Source of the DNA: Aristolochia californica
Taxonomy: Eukaryota; Streptophyta; Magnoliopsida; Piperales; Aristolochiaceae
Reading direction: 5' to 3'
Length of the DNA: 64,000 nucleotides
Assembly: GCA_029961685.1 (NCBI GenBank)
Contig: JARWKL010000008.1
Span: 18,013,981-18,077,980, forward strand
Under the pieces are notes generated by a model, which saw only the letters and a program-made list of their open reading frames with translations, did no database searches and was not told the DNA's origin. Below are positions 11,701 to 21,900 of this stretch, piece by piece (position 1 is the stretch's first letter; every line of letters begins with the position of its first letter). A program made the position numbers and the translations under genes.

Positions 11701-14414
11701 GAGAAATCACTTTACTATCATCTATGATCGTTAGGTCAGCATTTTGTAAATGGGCAAAATAATGGCTTGTTTGACTCGGGTAAATATCCCACTGCATGTT
11801 CACTTAAGCATTTAATGGTATTCTCTATAAAAAGTTTGGATCCATAAGTCATTTGCATCTTTAAAAAGTTTCAAACTTGCCTATCCATATTTTAAAACAT
11901 GTGCAGAAAAATCTCTTTCTTATAAAATTCCAAGTTATTAGGGTTGAACTAGAGGAATTTCCCTAACTTGGATAACAAAGCTTTTGTGTTCATTAGAGGT
12001 GTGTGAAAAAAAATTTACTTATTTTTTTATTGATTGAAATTTTTTTCCATACCTAAACTCTAAAATTTTCTTTTGGTTGTGGTCAATTTGCCTTTTATCT
12101 CTTTTTTTCTGTTTACGAGATGAAGGGAAAGTGAAAACTCAAGTTCTGATTAAAGAAAAAAAAGTACACATCTACAATGGAAATTCACAATACACAAATG
12201 TAGAGAGTGATAATTCCAAAAAGTGTCTGTATTTTTTAGGGATTGTAAACTCTTTTTAGTTTTTATATATGAGGTTTTACAATCGTCGGGAAAAGGGGAA
12301 GGCGGGGAATTTTTAACCAAGTGTTGACTCCCAATCCATAAGTTATTCCTCACAAAAATATAGCCCGTTACGCATGATAAATCACTTTACAATCATCTAT
12401 GATTGTTAGGTCAGCTTTTTGTAAATGGGCAAAATAATGGCTAGTTTGACTCGGGTAAATATCTCACCGCACGTTCACTTGAGAATTTAATGTTATTCTC
12501 TTTAAAAGGTTTGGATCCATAGGTCATTTGCATCTTGAACATGTTTCAAGAATGCATTTCCAATTTTTAAAATTCGTGTAGAAAAATCTCTTTCTTATAA
12601 AATTCCAAGCTATTAGGGTTGAACTAGTGGAATTTCCCAAACTAGGATAACAAAACTTTTGTGTTAGTTTGTGGTGTGTGAATAAATTTTCTTTACTAAC
12701 ATTTATTATTGATTTAAATGTTTTCCATACATAAACTCTAAAATTTTCATTTTGTTGTGATCTGTTTGCCTTTTATCTCTTGTTTTGTTTACGAGATAAA
12801 GGGAAAGTGAACACTCAAGTTTTTATTTAGGAAAAAAAATTACACATCTTAAATGGAAATGCACGATGCACAAATCTAGAGATTGATAATTCCAAAAAGT
12901 GTCTGTAATTTTTTGGGATAGTAAACTCTTTTTATTTTTTATATATCTGGTTTCGCAATCGTCGAGAAAAGGAGGAGGCGGTGAATTTTTAACCGAGTGT
13001 TTATTCTCAATCCATGAGTCATTCCTTACAAAAATATAGACCGTTACGCATGATAAATCACTTTACAATCATCTATGATCATCAGGTCAGCTTTTTGTCA
13101 TTGGGCAAATTAATGGCTTGTTCGACTCGAGTAAATATCTCATCGCATGTTTACATGAGAATTTAATGTTATTCTCTTTAAAAGGTTTGGATCCATTGGT
13201 CATTTGCATCTTTAACATGTTTCAAGCATGCATTTCCGTTTTTGAAAACATGTGTAGAAAAATCTCTTTCTTATAAAATTCCAAGCAATTAGGGTTGAAC
13301 TACTGGAATTTCTCAAATTTGGATAAGAAAACTTTTGTGCTCATTTGTGGAGTGTGAAGAAATTTTCTTTACTTACATATTTTATTGCTTTAATTTTTTT
13401 CCAAACATAAACTCGAAAATTTTTATTTTGTTGTAATCTATTTGCCTTTTATCTCTTTTTTTGTTTACGAGATGAAGGGAAAGTGAAAATTCAAGTTTTG
13501 ATTTAAGAAAAAAAGTACACATCTAAAATGGAAATGCGAAATGCACAAATGTAGAGAGTGATAATTCCAACAAGTGCCTGTAATTTTTAGGGATTGTATA
13601 CTCTTTCTTAGTTTTTATATATTTGGTTTTGCAATCATCGGAAAAAGGGGGAGGCGGGGGATTTTTAACCGAGTGTTGAATCCCAATCGATAAGACATTC
13701 CTTACAAAAATATAGCTCATTGCGCATGATAAATCACTTTACAATCATCTATGATCGTTAGGCAGCTTTTTGTAAATCTGCAAAATAATGGCTAGTTCGA
13801 CTCAGATAAATATCCCGCCGCACGTTCACTTGAGAATTTAATGTCATTCTCTTTAAAAGGTTGGGATCCATATGTCATTTGCATCTTTAACATGTTTCAA
13901 GCATGCATTTCCATTTTTTAAAACATGTGTAGAAAAGTCTCTTTCTTATAAAATTTCAAGTTATTAGGGTTGAACAAGTGGAATTTCCCAAATTTGGATA
14001 GCAAAACTTTTGTGTTCATTTGTGGTGTGTGAATAAATTTTCTTTACTTACATATGTTATTGCTTTAAATTTTTTGCATACATAAACTCTAAATTTTTCA
14101 TTTTGTTGTGATCTATTTGCCCTTTATTTCTTTTTTTTTTTACGTGATGAAAGGAAAGATAAAATTCAGGTTTTGATTTAAGAAAAAAAGTTCAAATCTA
14201 AAATGGAAATGCAGAATGCCCAAATGTAGAGAGTGATAATTTCAAAAAGTGTATGTAATTATTAGGGATAGTAAACTCTTTTTTAGTTTTTATATACCAG
14301 GTTTTGTAATCGTTGGGAAATGGGGGAGGCGGGGGATTTTTATCCAAGTGTTGACTCCCAATTCATAAGTCATTCCTTATAGAAATATAGCCCGTTATGC
14401 ATGATAAATCACTT

Positions 14415-14571
14415 GATCCATGGCAAGGGAAGAACCTAACAGATTCACGCCTCCATCATAGCTTGCTAAAATTTTTGTGCGTATTTCTACCAATGCTAAA
14501 AACCTTGCACTTATTTCTCCCAATAGATTGAGTATGGCTAGACATTTTTCTCGAGATGAAGAATCACTCAT
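14415..14571 (-). pseudogene. gag: Truncated 5' end of a retrotransposon gag
   Basis: On the minus strand an ATG at 14571 opens a frame of about 52 codons beginning MSDSSSREKCLAILN, with no stop before the frame meets satellite 1 at 14414. Its position just downstream of primer-site-like motifs and an LTR fits the N-terminus of a Ty3/gypsy-type Gag. The Met-acidic-Ser start resembles the other gypsy-like starts in this window (minus strand at 34532 and 62027; plus strand at 63823). No zinc knuckle or protease is present: everything downstream is lost at the satellite junction. The family assignment rests on context rather than on a recognisable domain. Confidence 0.55.
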
Positions 14572-14580
14572 TGTGTTCCC

Positions 14581-14592
14581 GCTCTGATATCA
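14581..14592 (-). other. Primer-binding-site-like motif (tRNA-iMet)
   Basis: The minus strand reads tgatatcagagc, one mismatch from the plant tRNA-iMet primer site tggtatcagagc. It follows '...gcttaaca' plus two bases, as at an LTR end. It lies 10 bp upstream of the gag-like ATG and may be the true primer site of that element. A second candidate lies at 14819-14829. Confidence 0.5.
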
Positions 14593-14832
14593 AATGTTAA
14601 GCACCTAGCCAATACTTACCAAAAGACCGATCTATTTGGTAGCAGAAAGCCAAGTACTTAACCCCAGGATCATAACAATACTCCCACCATTATGAGCCAA
14701 CATCCTCAGTGGCCCACTCTAGCAACACTGGTCCGACTCACTTTTTGAGCCTACCAGTAATTTTAATCTGGCATCTAGGTCGCCCCCTCTGGGATTCGAA
14801 CTTGCAACAACGGTATATCTCTAATACAAAGT
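14593..14832 (-). other. 240-bp segment of unresolved origin (short LTR or SINE-like)
   Basis: This segment lies between two primer-site-like motifs. On the minus strand it ends '...ggtgcttaaca', a typical LTR end. At 14791-14801 it carries gttcgaatccc, which resembles an internal RNA polymerase III box B (GGTTCGANNCC). It could be a short LTR belonging to the gag fragment, a tRNA-derived SINE, or untranslated leader of the outer element. I cannot decide between these. Confidence 0.35.
14819..14829 (-). other. Degenerate primer-binding site next to LTR
   Basis: The plus strand reads ctctaatacaa, a degenerate complement of tggtatcagag. Three bases later the LTR begins 'tgttatgg'. The captured-gene element has the same arrangement at 62028-62043. 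Confidence 0.5.
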
Positions 14833-14889
14833 TGTTATGGTCCCTTGCTTTGGTAACTCGGTGTGGGATTGGTGAATCCAGAGTTGTAA

Positions 14890-15200
14890 GAGAGTTGCTG
14901 CTCTCAATTGGAAGGAAAAGAGCTTCCTTTTTTCAGCTATGCTGCTGTTCTTGGTAAGAGGATGGGAAGCCCTTGCTGCTCTCGGACAGGAGGGGAATGG
15001 CCCCTTGCTGCTCACGACTGAGAGGGTTAGGACCCTTCCAGCTGCTGTCCGGGTTAGGGGCTGAAAAGACTCTAACTTGGGCAGTCCACGGATGAGAGGT
15101 TAAGAGTCCCTAACCTTGCTGCTCTCTAGTTTAGTGGTTGAAGAACCTCTAGCCTTTGCTGCTCTCGGTATAGTGGCTGGAAAACCTCTATCTTGGCTCA
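14890..15200. repeat. Degenerate 'ttgctgctctc' tandem repeat inside the LTR
   Basis: A core of ttgctgctctc or a close variant recurs near 14896, 14940, 14972, 15004, 15040, 15114 and 15156, i.e. roughly every 32-44 bp with one longer gap. Between cores are phrases such as 'agtggttgaagaacctcta'. The repeat accounts for this LTR being far longer than its relatives. Confidence 0.7.
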
Positions 15201-15612
15201 AAAAGAGAGAGGGAGAGAGATCCTCTCTTGCTTTTGCGCACTGATTAGAGGCTAAAGGCCTCTTGTTGAGCTCGGAAAAGAGGAAGAAATCTCTCCTTGT
15301 TTTTGGTGAAGAGGAAGGTAAAACAAAAAATCAAAGAGAGAAGAAAGAAATTCATATTCAAGAGGGAACTTGATTCTAGAGCTCGTCAAGGAGAACTCTG
15401 AACCCTGTTTAACCTAATTCAAGACTTGCCTTTTCTCATTCTCCTTCCCCTCTAAGTAGGGTTGAAGGCAACATAATTTTAGGGTTTAATTTTAAAATTC
15501 TGCCCCTATGGCAATTTAACTTAAATAATGCATAAAAACGAATTTAAAACAATATGGAAATAAAGCAATTAACTCAGTGACTCAATGAGCCTCCTTTGGA
15601 TGACTCGGTTAG

Positions 15613-15962
15613 TTTTAAAAAGGATAGTCCCACATACATTAGTGAGTATAAAGATCTTGCATTTATTAGTTGACAGAAGAGGTTTCCTAAGTGGCTAGTC
15701 ATTTTGGGATAGGGCCTTCAATCCAATTTAACATGGTATCAGAGCAAGGTTCTCATATGTGGGCATCCACCCAAATTATCCACGTGCCGCCACATGAGGG
15801 CCTCTACCCAAAATATCCATGTGCCTACACGTGAGGGGGAGATTTCAAAAGGATAGTCCCACATACATTAGTGAGTATAAAGATCTGGCATTTATTAGTT
15901 GGCAGAAGATGTTTCCTAAGTGGCTAGTCATTTTGGGATAGGGCCTTCAACCCAATTTATCA
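15613..15962 (+). mobile_element. Complete TRIM/SMART-type miniature LTR element
   Basis: Two ~120-bp direct repeats (15613-15733 and 15843-15962), both containing 'ggatagtcccacatacatta', flank a ~110-bp core with no coding capacity. Directly after the left LTR is an exact tRNA-iMet primer site, tggtatcagagc (15734-15745). Directly before the right LTR is a polypurine tract, gtgagggggaga (15831-15842). The 5-bp sequence gttag occurs immediately outside both ends (15608-15612 and 15963-15967) as a perfect target duplication. Total size ~350 bp. The LTR 5' ends read ttttaaaa / tttcaaaa instead of TG, suggesting age or a non-canonical end. Such elements have no proteins and depend on others for movement. 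The insertion splits the gypsy-type LTR described above. Confidence 0.88.
15734..15745 (+). other. tRNA-iMet primer-binding site of the TRIM
   Basis: Exact tggtatcagagc abutting the LTR end 'ttaaca'. Confidence 0.9.
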
Positions 15963-15984
15963 GTTAGCTATTGAGTCCTCAACA

Positions 15985-18900
15985 TTTTCTTGATGAAAAT
16001 TCTTTCCAAGAAAAATTTTTGGAATAAATTTTTTTGTTGAAACTAATTACTTTCTACAATCATAAGGCTTTGTTAGTGCATTTTTTCAAAAAATGCTAGA
16101 AATTATTTCTTGTAAAAATATATCTTTAGGGTCCATTAGTGCCTCATTTATCTCTCAAACACTTTTACAATTGAGAATTTTTATCAGGAAAATTTTGAAG
16201 AAACATTAAAATTTTGAAATTACTTTCTACAACTATAAGGCCTTCTTTGTGCATCTTTTGAGGAAACATTGGAAAAATATTTTTGGGAAAATTTTTTACT
16301 AGATAGTGTATGTTTACAAAAAATGTGAAAATTTTCTGGATACACTTTTTAAGTTGAAAATTTTACTAGGAAAATTTTGCTGAAATAAATCACTTTCTAC
16401 AACAATCAGGTCATGTTAGTGCATGTTTTACAGAAAATTTTGAAAAATATTTCTTTCTAAAATATATCTCATGGGACCATTAATACCTCATGTTCCCTAG
16501 AAACACTTTTCTAGCTGAAAATTCTTACCAAGAAAACTTTTTGGTTAGGCAATTTTTTGTCGAAACAAATTAGTTTCTAGAACTATAAGTCCTTGTTAGT
16601 GCATTTTTAGGAATTTTTGTTAAAGTATTTCAAGTAAAAATACATCTCTGAGGAACATTAGTGCCTAATGTTTCCTAGAAACACTTTTCAAGACGAAAAT
16701 TCTTACTAGGAAAATTTTGTGGTAAAAAAATTTTTGCATAAACAAATTACATTTTACAACTATAAGGCCTTGTTAGTGCCTTTTGTTTCAAAAAAGGTTG
16801 GAAACATATTTCTTGTAAAAATTCATCTCGTGGGATCATTAGTGTTTCATGTTTCCTGGAAACATTTTCCAGCTAAAAATTCTTACCTAGAAAGTATTGA
16901 GTTAAGGCAATTGTTGCTGAAACAAATTAATTTTTAGAAATGTAAGTTCTAGTTAGTACCTTTTTTTTAGGAAACATTGGAAATGTATTTCTCATAAAAA
17001 TAGCTCTCCAAAGACCATTAGCGACTCATGTTTCTTGGAAACACTTTTCTAGCTTAAAATTCTTACCAAGTAAATTTTGAGTTAAGGTAATTTTTGTAGA
17101 AACAAACTACTTTGTATAACTATAAGGACTTGTTTGTGCATTTTTCAGGAAACATTAGAAAACTATTTCTAGTAAAAATATGTCTCCAATGACCGTAGTG
17201 TCTGAGGTTTCTAGGAAACACTTTTCTAGCAGAAATTTCTTACATGAAAAATTTTGAGGTAAGGGAATTTTTGCTTAAACAAAATACATTTTACAACTAT
17301 ATGGCCTTTTTATGCCTTTTTTCATGAAACGTTGGAAAAACATATCTAGTAAAAATACATATGTAAGGACCATTAGTGCCTCATGTTTCCTAGAATAATT
17401 TTTCTAGCAGAAAATTCTTACAATAAAACTTTTCTGGTTAGGCATTTTTTTAAACAAATTACTTTTTATAACCGTGATCCCTCAATAATGACTTTTTTCA
17501 GGAAACATTGGAAATAGTATTTCTAGTAAAAATATGTCTCCAGAGACCTTTAGTGCCTCATGTTTCCTAGCATTTCTTACTTAGACAAATTACTTCTTAA
17601 AACTATAAGGTCTTGTTAGTGAATTTTTTTTTGGAAACATTGAAAAAACGTTTCTAGGAAAAAAAAATGTCTCTAGGGCCCATTAGTGAATCATGTTTCC
17701 TGGAAACACTTTTCAACTTGGAAATTCTTACCAGGAAATTTTTGTGGAAATCCTATTTTTTATGAAACAAACTACTTTTTACAACTATAAGGCATTGTTA
17801 GTGCTTTTTTTAAGAAAATGTTGGAAAAGTATTTCTAGGAAAAATCCATCTCCAGGGAACATTAGTGCCTCAGGTTTCCTTGAAACCCTTTTAAAACTAA
17901 ACATTCTTACCAATTGTAAGGCTTCGTTACTAAAAAGTTTGCGGTAACGATTTTTTTGCAGAAAAAATTACTTTCAACAATTGTAAGGCCTTGATAGTCC
18001 TTTTTTCAGGAAAATAGGAAAAGTATTTCCAATAAAAATATGTCACCAAGGACTATTAGTGCCTCAAGTTTCTAGGAAACACTTTTCGAGATAAAAAATT
18101 TTACCAAGAAAATTTTCTGGTTTTGCAATTTTTTCTAAAACAAATTACTTTCAACAATTATAAGGCCTTGTTATTGCATTTTTTTAGGAAACGTTGGAAT
18201 AATAATGCTAGTAATAATACATATCCATGGGCCATTAGTGCCTCATGTTTCTTGGAAACACTTTTCTTGTAGAAAATTCTTCCCAGTAAAATTCTGTGGT
18301 ATGGCAATTCTTTTCTAAAACAACTTATTTCAATAACTAAAAGGCCTCGGTAGTTGCTTTTTTTAGGAAACATTGTCCAAGTATTTCTAGTAAAAAAATG
18401 TCTTCAGGGTCCACTAAGGCCTCATGTTTCCTAGAAACACTTTTCTAGCAGACAATTCTTACCACGAAAATTTTGTGGTAAGACAATTATTTCCAAAACA
18501 AATTACTTTCTAAAATTATAAGGCCTTGCTAGTTTTTTTTTCAAGCAACATTGGCAAAGTATTTTTAAAAAAAAAAATACATCTCCTAGGACTATTATTG
18601 CCTCATGTTTCCTGGATACACTTTTCTAGCTGAAAATTCTTACCAAGAAATTTTTTTGTAATGCGTTTTTTGCTTAAACAAATTATTTAGTAAAACTATA
18701 AGGCCTTGTTAGTTCTTATTTTTTTTCTAGAAACATTGGAAAATTATTTTTAGGAAAAATACGTCTTATAGGACCATTAGTGCCTCATGTTTCCTGGAAA
18801 CACTTTTCAACCTAAAAATTCTTACCAGGAAAGCTTTGAGGTTAGGCAATATTTGTTGAAACAATCTACTTTCAACAACTATATGGTTTCATTAGTGCAG

Positions 18901-21900
18901 TTTTTTAAGAAATGTTGGAAATTTATTTGTAGTACAAATATGTCTTCGAGCACCATTAATGTCTCATGTTTCCTGGAAATTCTTTTCAAACAAAAATTCT
19001 TACAAGAAAAATTGTGATAAAAGAAATAACTTACTACAACTATATGGCCTTGTTAGGGAATGTTTTTAGGCAACGTTGCAAAAATATTTTTAGTACAAAA
19101 TAAGTATCCAAGGACCATTAGTGCCTTATGTTTCCTAGAAACACTTCTCTAGCTAAAAATACTTACAAAGAAAATTTTTAAGGTAGGCAATTTTTGTGAA
19201 ACGAATTAGTTTCTACAACTTTAACGTTTTCTTAGTGCAATTGATTAGGAATGTTGGAAAGTATTTATTTTAAAAATATGTCTCTAGGCACCATTGGAGC
19301 CTCATGATTCCAGAACACACTTTCCTAGCTAAAAGTTCTTACCTAGAAAATTTTGTGGTAAAACTAGTTTTGCTGAAACAAATTACATTTAACCACTATG
19401 AGGCGTTGTTATTGCGCTTTTTCAGGAAATATTGGAGAAATATTTCTAGTAACAATACATACCTTGTTAGTGGCTCATTCAGGAAATATTGGAGAAATTA
19501 TTTCTATGAGCCTCATGTTTCCTGAAAACACTTTTCTAGCTAAGAATTCTTATCAAGACAATATTATCGGAGCCAATATTGTCTGAAGCTAATTACTTTC
19601 TAGAACTATAAGGCCTTGTTAGTGCCTTTTTCAGGAAATGTTGGAAAAAAATTTTTTTGTAAAAATATGTCTCCAGAGACCATTTGTGCCTCAAGTTCCC
19701 TGTAAACACATTTCTAGCTGAAAATTCTTACAAAGAAAATTTAGTGGTAAGTCAATTGTTGATGAAACAAATTACATTTTTCAACTATAAGGCCTTGTTA
19801 GTTTCTTTTTTTTCAGGTAATGTTGGAAAAGTATTTCTTGTAAAAATACGTCTCCACGGACCATTAGTGCCTGATGTATCCTTGAAACACGTTTTCAGCT
19901 AAAACATCTGACCTAAAAATTTTTGTGATAAGGCATTTTTCGTTGAAGCAAATTAAATTTTACAAATAGAAGGCCTTGTTAGTGGCTTTTTTTAGGAAAG
20001 TATTTCGTAAAAATACGTCTATAGGGAGCATTAGTGCCTCATGTTTCCTAGAAACACTTTTCTAACAGAAAATTCTTATGAGAAATTTTTTGAGGTAAAC
20101 CAATTTTTGTTGAAACAAATTTGTTTCTAAAATAATAAGGCCTTGAAAGTGACTTTTTTTGGGAAACATTAGCAAAGTATTTCTAATAAAAATACGTTTT
20201 AAGGGACCATTAGTGCTTCATGTTTCTTGGAAACACTTTTGTGGTAAGGCTTTTTTTTTTAAAGAAATTACATTCCACTACTAGAAGACTTTATGTATGT
20301 ATTTTTTAAAAATATATCAGTAGAGATAATTAGTGCCTCAAGTTACTTGGAAACACTTTTCCAGCAAAAAAATATTATGAGGAAAATTTTCGAGTCAAAC
20401 AATTTTTGCTGAAACCAATTACTTTCTACAACTATGAGGCCTTGTTAGTGCATTTTTTTTCAGGAAACTTAGGAAAAGTATTTCTAGTAAAAATACCACT
20501 CCAGGGACCATTAGTTCCTTATGTTTCTTGGAAACACTTTTCTAGCTAAAAATTCTTCCCTTGAAAATTTTGGGGTAAGACAATTTTTTTCTAAAATAAC
20601 TTACCTTCTACAACTATAAGGCCTATCAGTGTCTATTTTTAGGAAAATTTGGCCAATATGTCTAGTAAAGAAACATCTATGGAGACCATTAGTGCCTCAT
20701 GTTTCTTGGAAACACTTTTCTAGGTGAAAGTTCTTACCATGAAAATATTGTGGTAAGGCATTTTTTTGCTGAATCAAATTACGTTCTTCAACTATAAGGC
20801 CATGTTAGTGATTTTTTTTTCAAAAAATGTTGGACAAGTATTTATTTTAAAAATAAAAATACGTCTCAAGGACCATTAGTGCCTCATATTTCCTAGAAAC
20901 ACTTTTCTTGCAAAAACTTCTTACGAGAAAAGTTTTGAGGCATGCTAATGCCATTTTTTAGGAAACGTTGAAAACTATTTCTAGTGAAAAAATGTCTCCA
21001 TGGACCATTACTAGCTCATGTTTTCTTAAAACACTTTTCTAGCTAAAAATTCTTACCAGGAAATTTTTTTGGTATGGCATTTTTTGTTGAAACAAATTAC
21101 TTTCTAAAACTATAAGGCCTTGTTAGTGCATGTTTTGCAGGAAACGATGGAAAAGGGTCTCCAGTAAAAATATATCGCTAAAAACCATTAGTGCCTCTTT
21201 TTCTTGGTAACAATTTTCTAGCAAAAAATTTATACCAAGAAAATTTTGTGGTAAAGCAATTTTTGTTGAAACAAATTAATTTCTACAACTATCAGGCCTT
21301 ACTAGTGCCTTTTTTTCAAACATGTTGGAAATGTTTTTCTTGTAAAAATACATCTCTTGGGACTATTAGTGCCTCATATTTCTTGGAAACACTTTTCTAG
21401 CTGAACATTCTTACCTGGAAAATTTAATGCTAGGGTATTTTTTCTAAAACAAATTACTTTCTACCACTATAAGGCTTGGTTCATGCATTTTTAGGAATCT
21501 TTGGAAAAGTATTTTGTATAAAAATACGTCTCCATGAACCATTAGTGCCTCAAGTTTCTTGGAAACACTTTTCGAGAAAAAAAAGTCTTACCAGAAAGAT
21601 TTTGTGGAAAAGCAATTTTTGGTGATACAAATTACTTTTTTCAACTATAAAGCCTTGTTTTTGTATTTTTTTTAGGAAATGTTGGAAATGTATTTATTGT
21701 AAAAATACTTCTCCAGGGATAATTAGTGCCTCAAGTTTCTTGAAAATACTTTTCTAGCTAAAAAATTATTACTAAGAAAATTTTGTGGTGGGGCATTTTT
21801 TTCTAAAACAAATTACTTTCTACTACTATAAGGCCTTGTCATTTCATTTTTCTAGGAAATGTTGGAAAGTTATTTCTCATAAAAAATACGTATCTAAAGA

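Larger units (their letters stand above)
1..14414. repeat. ~675-bp satellite tandem array (satellite 1)
   Basis: Head-to-tail array. Taking the recurring 'cttgagaatttaatg' as unit start, units begin at 1, 677, 1353, 2026, 2702, 3813, 4485, 5160, 5779, 6455, 7128, 7758, 8436, 9112, 9791, 10463, 11128, 11803, 12478, 13154 and 13829. Most spacings are 672-679 bp. The array starts outside the window and stops at 14414, inside a unit. Each unit holds an AT-rich body, T-runs before 'acgagatgaaggg', a G-rich block near two thirds of its length, and a 'ggtttggatccataggtcat' segment. Short open frames recur in several units in corresponding positions but differ in length and are interrupted, so I do not call genes. 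Units at 5160 and 7128 have internal deletions, and 2702-3812 is a fusion. I do not recognise the family. Confidence 0.96.
14833..15984 (-). repeat. LTR of a minus-strand gypsy-type element, interrupted by a TRIM
   Basis: Read on the plus strand it runs from 'tgttatggtccc' to '...ttgagtcctcaaca', so it has TG...CA ends. The 3' part ('gatgactcgg...ctattgagtcc') matches the LTR ends at 27660-27678, 59700-59730 and 62410-62447, placing it in the same broad gypsy group. Without the nested TRIM and one target copy (355 bp) it is about 797 bp, roughly twice its relatives. The extra length is largely a degenerate tandem repeat (14890-15200). The element's internal part is truncated on the left, so no outer target duplication can be checked. 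It abuts satellite 2 directly at 15985. Confidence 0.7.

Noticed and set aside
14791..14801. A tRNA gene on the minus strand (box-B-like gttcgaatccc)
   Set aside because: No cloverleaf, acceptor stem or pairing T-stem around it; kept only as a SINE/LTR question.
14709..15015. Frames in the TRIM-bearing LTR
   Set aside because: They lie across the LTR boundary and the 'tgctgctctc' repeat and have no protein signature.
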